From: Symbiodinium natans
Lineage: Eukaryota; Sar; Dinophyceae; Suessiales; Symbiodiniaceae
NCBI GenBank assembly: GCA_905221605.1
Contig: CAJNDS010001402.1
Span: 1-64,000, forward strand
Length of the DNA: 64,000 bases
Direction: 5' to 3'
In this document: piece by piece, positions 1-9,454 of the stretch
Numbering within the stretch: position 1 is the stretch's first letter
How the letters are laid out: every line of letters begins with the position of its first letter
Position numbers and translations under genes: made by a program
The notes under the pieces: model-generated
Database searches by the model: none
What the model was told of the DNA's origin: nothing
Seen by the model: the letters and a program-made list of their open reading frames with translations, nothing else

Positions 1-231
1 GGTTGGTCAACTTCTTCGTCGGGTGTAGAAGTAGAAACAAATTAAAAACCCAAAGCCCTAACCCAAGCCCAAACCCAACCACTCTTCAACGAGTATACCT
101 GCCACAGCTTTCGCCCAGGAGCCGAGCAGCGTCTGGATCCAGGCCCATCGCTAGGAGTTCCTCAAGTGCACGTCGCTGCAAGAGTCTTGGGTTTAGGAAG
201 GGGAACCCATTTTGGATTTCACAGTTTATAC

Positions 232-310
232 GCGCGCACACACACACACACTCACACTCACACACTCACACACTCACACACTCACACACTCACACACACA
301 CACACACACA
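232..310. repeat. (CA)n microsatellite
   Basis: The stretch is almost pure CACACA with a few CT interruptions. The His/Thr-rich open frames across it are translations of the repeat and not genes. Bases 1-231 upstream show no recognisable gene. Confidence 0.9.
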
Positions 311-485
311 TGTGCAAACTCCGCCAGAGACGCCTCCGTAGCAATGACTTGTGGTGAAGCGGAGCAGGCGCTAGGAAGTTCGCATGTCATGACGACAGCT
401 GTCGGTTGTTGGGGATCTACCAGCGGGCCTCGTCTTGTTTTGTCAGCTGGCCCTTACAAACAGAACGACACGACCGTATACTTGC

Positions 486-579
486 TCAAACAAAAGTCCA
501 GGGCCTGTCCTCCAATGCACAGCCATTCAGCTCCACAGCCATGGCAGCTGCATTTGAAAATGCCAGGTAATGCCATAGG
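486..579 (-). CDS. possible terminal exon with the second half of an RRM RNA-binding domain
   Basis: On the minus strand an AG acceptor precedes an open frame of about 30 codons ending in TGA. The readable core is YLAFSNAAAMAVELNG followed by CALEDRPWTF. That order resembles the beta3 (RNP1-like), alpha2 (AAAMAVELNG) and beta4 (LEDRPW) elements that end an RRM domain, which binds single-stranded RNA. The first half of the domain, with RNP2, was not found and would have to be in an upstream exon at higher coordinates. The RNP1 aromatic positions are only partly kept. It could also be a chance open frame. Confidence 0.35.
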
Positions 580-599
580 CTTTGCGACAGCCGAATTGA

Positions 600-2780
600 A
601 TTGGCTGAGGGTTTAGGGCTGGGGGGTTGGTAGTTTAGGGTTGTCAGCTGGTCTATATCGAACACCTGCTTCGTTCCATGCTTCAACGCTGCTGATTCAG
701 AACACGCAGCTGCAGGCCCAACCAGCACACAGGCGCTAAACCTTCTAAACTCCTAAACCCCTGCCTCCCAATCACAACCAACACAGGATCATGCTTAGGG
801 CATAGGTACTTGACGCAGACATCGCTGGAGTTGAAACCAATTACCAGGCGCGAAAACGCTCAACATCCCTCGAATGACCAGGAACCCTAAAGCCGAAATT
901 TTCTGGCAGCTCGACACCTCCTTTGGTTCCTCCTCCAGTGGGGCGAACAAGCCTCCTCCTTGGGAGGAGAGCGTTGCCTTGGCTGAAGGGTAGGATGTGG
1001 CAGTTGAGGGTTCAAGGTTTAGGAGAAGACATTTTTGGAGCAACCTATGTTCTGCTTGAAGGGCACAACGTGCTTGAGGTTTCGGAAGTTCACCTGTGCA
1101 CTTGCAACACCTGAAACCGAAGCCCAAGCCCCCACACACTGTTTTGATTTCTGGTGTCAACACGAAAGCCCTAGTTCTGCTCCTGTCATGCGAAGAATTC
1201 CTTCCAAGCCTAGTACAGGAGCGACTGACTGACACACCGCAAGCAGAAAACAGAGCGTTCAGAGTGACTCGAGACTCGTCAGGAATTCTATGACTGACTA
1301 GGTAATTTAATGGCTGATGGGGAAACGCACCTGGTGTACTGGGCTGCTGGCGGACTCTATTCGAGTCCATGCATCCTCTGGACCTCAGCGACTGAAGAAG
1401 TCCGCTGGCAGGGTGCCCCTCACAAAAAACCCGCAAATCCAGCGGTGTGAGAAATGAAGCTTAGCCAGGCACGGGCTCCTGGATTTCCAGACATCGCATC
1501 TTGCCCATCCCCTGATAAACGGCCCACCTGAGCCCTCATGCGACATGTCGGAGCTGCTGTGCAGCCATATAATATTGGGGGTTGCCTTAACTTAGGTTCG
1601 CTCTGCTTCCAGGCATCTTTCGAATAGGATTCCTTAAAAAGGAACTTCATTTGGAGCGTAGGACCTCTAGGTGGCAGTAAAGAACAAACAGCTTGAAGTG
1701 GCAGCGCTCCAACTGAAAAAGCCTCGGGTGTTTAAATTTTCGTCTAAGCCCTAGACATGCGGTCATAAACCCTCAAAACGTCCCCGACCAGCCTTTATCA
1801 GCCCAAGCAAACCCATCCCAGTGTGTGCCTAGAGCTTACAACCCCGAACAAGCCCTACAAACCCTATCCATGAGCTCTACAAGCCCTATCAGAGCCCTAT
1901 CAATCCCAAGTTGGGCTTCAAATTTCAATGCCACTCACCGAAAGCTGAGATCGCCTTTTTTGTTGCAAAGCCGGAGGTATGGCCCATCAGTCCTGGTGGA
2001 AGAAGGGGGATTTGGAGCCTGGGGGTTTTTGGGGCTTGTGGCCCAAGAGCTTGGAAGGCAAATCCCCTCCCCCACGAGCATCTTCCCCTCCACTGCACAG
2101 CATTCCGTTTCAGCACTTCTCATCTTTATAGGAACCGACTTGAAGTATGAGCTGGACTGCTGGCGTGTGAGTCTCGAGTGGAGAGCGGGCAGACCCACAA
2201 AGCTACCACGAGCACCGAGATCGAAGAGCACGAACAGCCAGATATAGCTAGTTCTATCCGAAATTCCAGCATTTGGGCTGCGTGTCTGCGCAGTCCTCTG
2301 GGACGGATGCATCCAGATCCTAGAAGCAGGGGAGGCAGCCACGGCACTATGCTACACTTCACAACCAACAAGCAAGCTGTCTCGTCTGCTGGCCTCAGGG
2401 CTGGCGTCCCAAGCATCTGTGGCCTGTGATCGTGGGCATCCGACCCCGAGAACACCACAGCCATGGCACTGCCCGCCTCCATCTCAAGCCCAGGTAGGCC
2501 TCAATGGGTTTGATTTGGTTTGATGGCATGTGCGCTTTGTGAAGTGCAGTGCTGACCAGCCAGGTCGCGACAGTCTGCTGGCTGCTGCCTCACTTCTCAG
2601 ACAAGCAGCCTCGTTGCAGAAGAGGATCCACATCAGCCGAGAAGAGGGAGGTCCCTCAGATCATCAGCAACAGGACATGGCCGGGGGTTGGCGACACCAC
2701 AAAACCGCCCCACCCTTGCCACCCACCCCGCTCACACCCCCCACACAAACTTTGTTTTGGCTTTTGTCCGTAACTGGAAC
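600..2780. other. gene-free stretch with telomere-like words
   Basis: No frame gives a recognisable domain. The sequence repeatedly shows degenerate GGTTTAGGG or CCCTAAA-like words, for example around 605-645 and 1,740-1,905. The longest minus-strand open frame (795-1,436) lacks any family signature and runs through these words, so I do not call it a gene. Confidence 0.5.
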
Positions 2781-2787
2781 CCTTTGT

Positions 2788-2944
2788 CTACTTGAAGGTT
2801 CATGGTACTTACTAACCACTTAGAACTGTACTTATAACCCTACTTAGAATACCCCTAAAGGGCCTTATTGGGGTTATCCCAATTGTAAGTAGGGTTATAA
2901 GCCCAGTTATAATTGGTTAGTAAGTACCATGAACCTCCAAGTAG
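2788..2944. mobile_element. MITE-like fold-back element
   Basis: The left end begins CTACTTGAAGGTTCATGG and runs to ACTTACTAACCA. The right end is the reverse complement with one or two differences, TGGTTAGTAAGTACCATG and on to CAAGTAG. The arms are about 31 bp. The interior is also partly self-complementary (ACTTATAACCCTACTTAG against CTTACAATTGG/GTAGGGTTATAAG). There is no coding capacity. The length of 157 bp and terminal inverted repeats suit a non-autonomous DNA transposon. A clear target-site duplication was not seen. Confidence 0.7.
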
Positions 2945-4960
2945 CAGCCCTATGTAACGGCGCAGGCCCGCCCCCTTCTACGTCGGGGCGTGGTGTTGTG
3001 GGCATAGGTCAAAGTTGAGGGCTTCGGGCTTCCTCACCTCTGATCCCCTGGCAACCCTTTATCTGGCCCTTTCTTGCCCTGGCATGGGTCCTTTTTTAGT
3101 GTGTGGGAGCATCCCCAGCCCCCCCCACCTCCCCCCCAACGTCGGCCCCCTCTCCGGGAGTTGGTTAAAATATGTCAAAAATTATCATCCAAACAAAATC
3201 TTACCACATCCCAACCAAAAATCCTTCACAGCAGTCCGAGGCCCCTGCGGAAGCGGTGTTCGCGCCCGTACGCGCCCACCTCCGGCTGCGAGTGTTGGCA
3301 GAGGGTCCACTCATTGTGCCAAGAGCACTCGGGTTGAGAGGAATCCAGCCAGGCAAGCCCTACAAAGTACGGTTTCGGGCATCCAATTCCGCGGTCGCAC
3401 TGCAAGCCATGAGTCTTAGAAATGTTCAACATACCCCTTGGGCATACCCCTTAAAGGTGTAGAGTGAACTCCTTCCTTTTCTTCTCCTTTAGAAGTTAAG
3501 GGGTGTGGGTTTGGGCATGTTGAATTCTTCGGATGAAAGAATTCCGGGTTTGCAGCATGGGCGTACGCAACTTTGCCGAGACGGGCCCTGAAAGCCTAAA
3601 CCCTCAAATCGACACCTCTGGCTGGAGGGACGGCCGCAGCTGGTGGTCGAAAAAGTCCCAGTCGTGGTCGTATCGGTCCAGGTAGATATACTTGCCATCC
3701 TGTCTGAAGGTTTGGGCCTCCTCCCCCCAAACACTTGGGGACTCCTCTTTGGATAATACCCCTTGAGGATTTTATGGGGAGTTGCCCCTGGGGGGGCCCC
3801 TGGGAGGGTTGGGCCATTGAGTTTGAAGTCGCACGCAAAATATGGCACGAAAAGCTTTCCCCTAAAAAAGAGCCCGCCTGACCCCCGGGCCACTGAACCT
3901 TCTGTAAATTGGCAAAGTTGTCTTTGTAGAACGGCTATCGTACTAAGTCTAGTCTAACACTGGCTTGCACATGCTCACGCTTGGGGCGGAAACTCTGGTG
4001 GCTCACTGGGCCTTGACGAGTCTGCGAGGGATGGGCCTGCCATCCTGAATGAGCTCGTGTCTGCACCTGAACCTGATAATCGCTTCCCCCTAATACTAAA
4101 ACCCCCCCTAATTTTAAATATTATTTTTCCCGGCCCTGCCGGCACCCAGCCCAATACTAAACCTGTTTGAGAATTAGGGGGGGAGGGGTCCAAGGCCTTC
4201 GCCCTTGAGTTGAGCCATTAGGGTTTCAAGGTTTAGGGTTGAAGGCTTAGGATCCAGGGCTCAGGGCTTGGAGGGTTTATAATTATTAGGTTTTGCAATT
4301 CAGGTTTTAGGATTTAGACCCGCCCTAATTTTTAAATATTTCTCGGGCCCAGGCGAATTTCAGAATTAGGGAGGGGGGGGGGGACGGATTTAGTATTAGC
4401 TCACTCCCCCTCCCCCCCCCCTGCCTCCCTGCCCCCCCCGCTTGTTGGCCCCCTGTCCCTTCCAGGCCCCTGGGCTACCGTGCCGGGCTGAGGTGTTTGC
4501 GATGCGTTCGGCGTGTTTAAGCTTGGGGGGCCCTGAGTCGCCCACCAGGCTCACGCCACTGACGCAGCAAAGTACCAGGTCCCCCAGCTGCACGTCCTTG
4601 CGGCCATTTCGGGTGTTGGGCTTGATTCACGCTTTGGAGCTTGTAGGCTTGGGGTTCGGGATTCGCGCGGGGGTCTTCCATTTGATTCTTGGGTTTTGCA
4701 GGTTGCTGGGGTTGAGGCTTAGGCAATCGAGAGCTCCACATGTATCGGATTGTTCTTGCGGCTTGAAACTTCAGCTGTATATGATTAGTTTTCTCGTTTA
4801 TAGTCATGAAGTGAAGTGCAGCGAAATTGAATATTGAACAAGTGCCACTTGGAGTTGGTAGCAGTTCTAGCTTTTCCCCAACCCTCACACCAGCTCTACC
4901 ACAACCACTGGCACCAGATCCACCAGCACCGGCACCCCCACGACCCACCACCATCCTTCG
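2945..4960. other. gene-free stretch with a second weak fold-back and G/C tracts
   Basis: Nothing recognisable as coding. A weaker fold-back spans about 3,422-3,525: ATGTTCAACATACCCC near its left end pairs imperfectly with GGGCATGTTGAAT at its right end. Long C and G runs lie at 3,119-3,138 and 4,375-4,440. Paired AATTTTAAATAT words occur at 4,113 and 4,329. Degenerate telomere-like words are common from 4,215 to 4,320. Confidence 0.45.
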
Positions 4961-4968
4961 CCCTTAAC

Positions 4969-5140
4969 CTTGCAATCTCAAAAAGCCCTTCGTAAAGGCT
5001 CCAATACATGGCGCGAGGCGCCTGTTTGTTCGGGTGGCCTACAGTAGCCCAGAAAAGCCCACAGCAAGCCTTGAAGCGTCTCAGAGCTCCAGGTGTGGAG
5101 ACCATGCCGACGCGCCCGGCATTCAGCTTCAGCAGCAGCT
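4969..5140 (-). CDS. possible exon of an unrecognised protein
   Basis: A minus-strand frame stays open from an AG acceptor near 5,140 to a GT donor at about 4,968. It reads as ordinary protein, for example NAGRVGMVSTPGALRRFKAC and then APRAMYWSLYEGLFE. The composition (Trp, Tyr, Phe and Cys with balanced charge) differs from the Pro/Thr/Leu-rich translations of the surrounding repeats. I do not recognise the family. It could be an upstream exon of another gene or a chance frame. Confidence 0.3.
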
Positions 5141-6033
5141 TGCTGGCCGGGTGTCAGAGCTGCGTCTTGAAGGGTGGGGGAGGGCGGGGGTCGCGTGGGT
5201 TTCAAGATGTTCCATATTTAACCTGGAGTCGTGAGAAGCTTTTTGCACGTTTGTAGGGGTCTTCGGGCAGCAGAGGTGGATCATCCTGCAAGTTTGCTGC
5301 AAATGCCTTCTGTGACCAACTGAGTGCGAGGGAGGATCATGCCCTGAGTTTCGAGAAGGCCTCATGGCTAAAGCCTAGAGGCCTTCCCTTCGAATCAGGA
5401 CGTCGATGCCAACGCCGCGTCACGTGCCGACAACAATCCCTGAATCCCTGAATCCCTAAACGCAAAAGCCCAGAACGTCAGAGATCCGAACAGCCCCTTT
5501 CAGTCGTGCTTCCCCTCACGGTAACCAGAGGCAGCATGACTCGGCTGTCCGGGTGGCGACCAGAGCCCAGAGCCGCGTTCCAATCTTGGCCTTTTCGACA
5601 GCTCGGAATTTTGTGGCTTCTTGTTCAGGAACTTCAAAACACTTTAACACTCCATCGTGGTAGCTTCAATCTATACATTCATGACAAAGAGCCCAGTTTT
5701 AGTCCCCGGCCCCCTCTCCCCCCCTCAGAAGCGCCTGTCGATCTAGTGCATGTGTTCTGTCAAGTTCATGCAGGCTCACAGAAGAGCTCTCAAGCCAGAA
5801 AAGTCGAACAACAGCTCTATGTAACAAGATTCATTTGTTTATTCAACGGCTCTCGCGGGGCGAGTACCTGTGGGGCAGGTGCGGCCAAGCTGCCATACTT
5901 TGGGCCGTTGGAAAGGTGGAGTTCAGAAGGCGATATTCCACAGTGCGCTTCGAAGCTTGAGCAAACTCCTCCCAGGGTCAAAAAATCGCCCAAAATCTCC
6001 GAGCAAAGTCCCTTCGAATCAGCAGACATCTAC

Positions 6034-6722
6034 TCAGTAATCTACAGATCCAGGACTCTCCTCGGCGACCGCACTGTCGCCTCGCGCCACGAGTTTGTGG
6101 TGGAGTTGCAGTAAGTGGCTGACAGAATGGAGTGCATAACGCACGAGGTCGCTGGTCAAAGGGCGCCGTGCCCAGAGATCTGGATCTTGGAGCATCCGCG
6201 ACTTTAGCTCAGTCTGCTCCGGCTCGATGCCCAGGTACTCCTTCAGCAGCTCCGAGGCTGAAGCCTGGTACGCCTCTCGCCCTGCCCTTCTCTCCAAGAT
6301 GGCATGTGCCACCTGCGTGTCAAAAACGGCGCGCAGCTGAATGCCGTGTTGGTGGAACAGGGCTGCGCTGTCTTCACGACAGTCGTGCATCACCTTGACG
6401 ACGCGCCTGCTCTCGAGAAGTGGCGCCAAGGCTTCTACAACCCCCTTGCGCAGCGCATCGCAGAGAAGAACGTGGCCCTTGGAATCCTGCAGCTGCAGAA
6501 GGCAGATGCGTCCGAATCGCCCCAAACGAACTCCTTCACAGTCCAAGGCTACAGCAGGACCTTGCTGGCTTCGGACCGCCTGTAGCTCCGCCATCTCCTC
6601 AACCTCCCCGTCTCCTTGGTCTCTTTGGACACCTTGGACACCTTGGAGCCCCCAAGTGGCGCACGCCTGTCTCGCCTGGACCTCGCTGGTCACGAGGTGG
6701 ACTCGCTGTGGCGGCTGTGAGC
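6034..6722 (-). CDS. EXD1-like 3'-5' exonuclease-fold protein, last exon
   Basis: This is the C-terminal part of a protein with a DEDD (RNase D/WRN-type) 3'-5' exonuclease fold, closest in feel to EXD1. The domain starts with PPQRVHLVTSEVQARQA and motif I is ALDCEGVRLGRFG, keeping the Asp-x-Glu metal ligands. Motif II is KVMHDCREDSAALF with its Asp, followed by VFDTQVAHAI. Motif III should be Tyr-x3-Asp, but here it reads YALHSVSHLL, so Ser stands in place of the catalytic Asp. That suggests an inactive or RNA-binding role, as reported for animal EXD1. I start the exon at a CAG acceptor (6,723-6,725). In-frame sequence upstream reads like intron, so 5' exons are missing. The protein ends GSVDY, stop at 6,034. 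The next gene on the same strand is the PPCDC gene about 470 bp upstream. Confidence 0.75.
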
Positions 6723-7189
6723 CTGCGTGGCCGTAGCCTCGGGCGCGAGCTAGGGCAGGTAGGGGCGTCGGCATAAGCCAGCCGCGCTTTGGACATCGGA
6801 TCCTGCATACAGCTGGAACCATCCCTGCAGGTGAAGCGCGCCACCATTCTATATAGGCTCCTACTCCTGCAGCTACACTGTTTTGCCGGTAAGTGCAACC
6901 CATAAGGACTAAGGACTCCCTGATCGATGCTCGAGAGCCGGTGAACACCTGCCTCAGATCCTGAGCCAAAGCTAGCACAACACCGTGCAGTTCATAGCAG
7001 CACGATCTTGCTGGAGATTCTGAGGGAACGTGAAGATCTGAAGATCTCTGCTCAATCACAGAATCATCTGCCCAGCTCAGTCAACTTTGGCGGCGCGCGC
7101 GCTGGGACTCGTCCATCTGGCTTCAGGCTTCTTTGGCCGGCTGCCACTCCTGGAGCAGGGGCTTGGACTGTTTCACCTACATTGGAATA

Positions 7190-7977
7190 TCACCAGCGGC
7201 AGCCTGAGGCCTGGCATGAGCCCGACAATTTACCCGAACTCCGTACCTCAAAGCCGAAGACACGCCAGGATCCGATGCCAGAACTGGCCCGGCGGGCCGT
7301 GGCGCCGACAAAGGCTTTCTCAACGGCCTGGAGGATCTCGGAGACCGGGGCCAAGGCGCCCCGGCCCACATCCCCACATGCCAGCGTCTTGCTGACTGGT
7401 GGAATGATGGTGGAGCCACGGGCCTGGAGTGTGGTTAAGTGCTGCAGTGTGCTGGGGTGCTCCCACATGAGGGTGTTCATGGCAGGTGCAATCAGGAGCG
7501 GCTTGTCAGGGTCCCATGCTCTCAAGAAGCACGTGGCCAAATTATCACAGAGCCCCAAGGCCAGCTTCGCCAGTGTGTTTGCAGAGCACGGGGCCACCAA
7601 AGCAACGTCTGCCCATCTTCGTAGCTCGATATGCACCACAGAATCCGAAGAAATGTTCTCGTAACCCATCCACTCGTCGTCGTCCCGTAGGACGTGGACG
7701 CCACTGCGCTGCAGCGCCTCCCACGCCCGGAAGTGCTCTGGCGCATACCGGCCAGCGACTCGTTGGCTGGTCATGACCTCGCCTGGGGCCGTAAGGATCA
7801 CCGTGACCTCTGCAAGTTTGCTCAGCTTCTCCACAAGCTCCGGGATCTTCACCGATGCCACACTTCCCGTCGCCACCACTGCAACGCGAGGCCGATTTGA
7901 TTTCGGCGGCTCCCGGAGCCACTCTGCTCTGCAGGTGGGCTCCTGCGGAGTTCCATGGCTTCTTCTTGCTTCTTCGA
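7190..7977 (-). CDS. phosphopantothenoylcysteine decarboxylase (PPCDC)
   Basis: This flavoprotein decarboxylates 4'-phosphopantothenoylcysteine to 4'-phosphopantetheine in coenzyme A synthesis. Nearly the full domain sits in one exon and matches the plant HAL3 type. In order it has VAVVATGSVASVKIPEL (FMN-binding start), SDSVVHIELRRWADVALVAP (with the catalytic His), CSANTLAKLALGLCDN, FLRAWDPDKP, IAPAMNTLMWEHP (the PxMNxxMW substrate clamp) and SKTLACGDVGRGALAP (with the reactive Cys). All key residues are present. The frame is open up to 7,987 with no ATG, so the true start is in an upstream exon; the CAG at 7,978-7,980 is one possible acceptor. The tail after VEKAFV (to 7,190) does not resemble the family and may be read-through into an intron. 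Confidence 0.88.
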
Positions 7978-8014
7978 CTGCACAAACTCACTCTTAACGA
8001 CTCCAAACACCCGC

Positions 8015-8080
8015 CTTCCATCTGCGCAGGCGGCGCGCTGCCAGCAGCGCCACAATCCCGAGCCCAGCCCCTGCTGCCAC
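8015..8080 (-). CDS. possible exon: hydrophobic helix with basic tail
   Basis: An AG acceptor and a GC donor bound a 66-nt in-frame segment on the minus strand. It reads VAAGAGLGIVALLA followed by ARRLRRWK, a single hydrophobic helix with a basic flank. It lies just upstream of the PPCDC exon on the same strand, so it may be its N-terminal signal or membrane anchor. Equally it could belong to the end of the metallo-hydrolase gene further upstream. There is no family match. Confidence 0.3.
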
Positions 8081-8109
8081 CTGAGAATATGTTTCAAGAA
8101 GCTCAAGGC

Positions 8110-9450
8110 GAACTACTCATGTAGATTCAAAAGTCTGTAGCTCTCACTACAAGTGTGTCCGGCTGTGGACCAAGATGCCGACCAACGCAATGTCCCTCAC
8201 TGGGGCAGAGCTGCTCATGGCTGGCGAAAGAATCAAGCACTACGTCCGGATGTCGGACATCACTAATTCAGCAGGAAATGTGCTTTTTGTTGAATGGTTT
8301 TTGCGATTTTTGCAGGTTGAGCCAAGGTTTCTCATGCAAAGGGTGTTGCTGCTGAACCTGCTCAGCCCGCACTCCCAACCCGGCAAAGGTTCTTGCGCTT
8401 TTGCACCCCGCAGCAGCTTGTCCAAGCGTGCCAAGTGTGTAGCCCTTTGGCGTGGGACGTCTACGAGTCTAACTTTGAGATCGCGACTAATCACTCGGCA
8501 AAGGGGAAAGCTCAGCAGGCACGAACAGACCATCCTCAACTGCTCAGAAGCGTCACCAGAAAGCCTCTTCTTGGTGTCTCTTTCCTACCCCTTCCTAAAT
8601 GAGATACAAGAAGCCTTGTGAGACCAAGTGTCGTGGGCCAGCTGCACATCTAGACCTTCAGTCCACCAGAGCTTGCCTCGTCATGGCAGTGATGAGCATG
8701 CTTGCTTCTATACAGCACATGAGCCTCATGTCACTTTCATTGTAGGATCTGTTGCCAGTAGGCTAGTCGGATGTGCTGCAGAACACGGTGGAATCCTGAA
8801 GCCCATTCCCCGAAACCTGTCGCGCTCGTAAATACACACACACACACATCGTACCAGACATTCCATGAGATCCGAGCTGCGAAGCTGCCTGTTCATTGCA
8901 AAGTGCTCGCCTTTGGTCTGGCGGTTCGACTACTTGTAGCACGGTGGAGGCTTTGCATTTGGGGTTTCAAGGTTAGAAGGCTAACTGTTGCTAGGACTCC
9001 GAGGGGGTAACTTTGGGGTTGTTGAATTGTAGAACATTGTAGAACTAACCCATGGAACCAACTCATGCGCACAGTGGCAAGGAACGGGTCCACGCAACCC
9101 GATGCTGCACATTTCGGGAGCACTGTGCCCACTCACATGGAGAAGCCAAGCAGCAGTAGTGGCCAAGCCCGACGAAGAAAGCCTCTTATTCAGGATGAAA
9201 TAATTAAGCCTGGTACATGGCACTACTGGCAGCTGTCTTCGCTGGCCCCAAGCTGGCTACTTGTAAGCAGTAGCACTGCCCCAACTACGTCTTCAGTTGG
9301 CCTCAAGCCGGCCGGAGTCAAAGCAAATGAATCTTAAATTCCTGGACCCTTCAACCCTGCAAAGAGCGTAAGACGCATAAACCCTGATTTCTACAAAGCT
9401 TAAAACACTGTGTTGGGCTTAAAGCAAGGTTTTCGAATCCCAGAGCCCGG
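8110..9450. other. stretch with no recognised gene
   Basis: The last exon or exons of the metallo-hydrolase gene (9,455-12,684, minus) should lie here, because its final conserved segment was not found, but I could not identify them. A small ACACACACACAC run sits at 8,834-8,847. Confidence 0.4.
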
Positions 9451-9454
9451 TGTC

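Noticed and set aside
3-616. His/Thr-rich open frames in three phases
   Set aside because: Produced by the CA microsatellite; no start context or domain.
795-1436. 213-residue minus-strand open frame
   Set aside because: It crosses telomere-like words, lacks any domain, and its composition is like random translation of this region.
2740-2775. Relict dinoflagellate spliced leader (TTTTGGCT word)
   Set aside because: Only eight bases match and the invariant part of the leader is absent.
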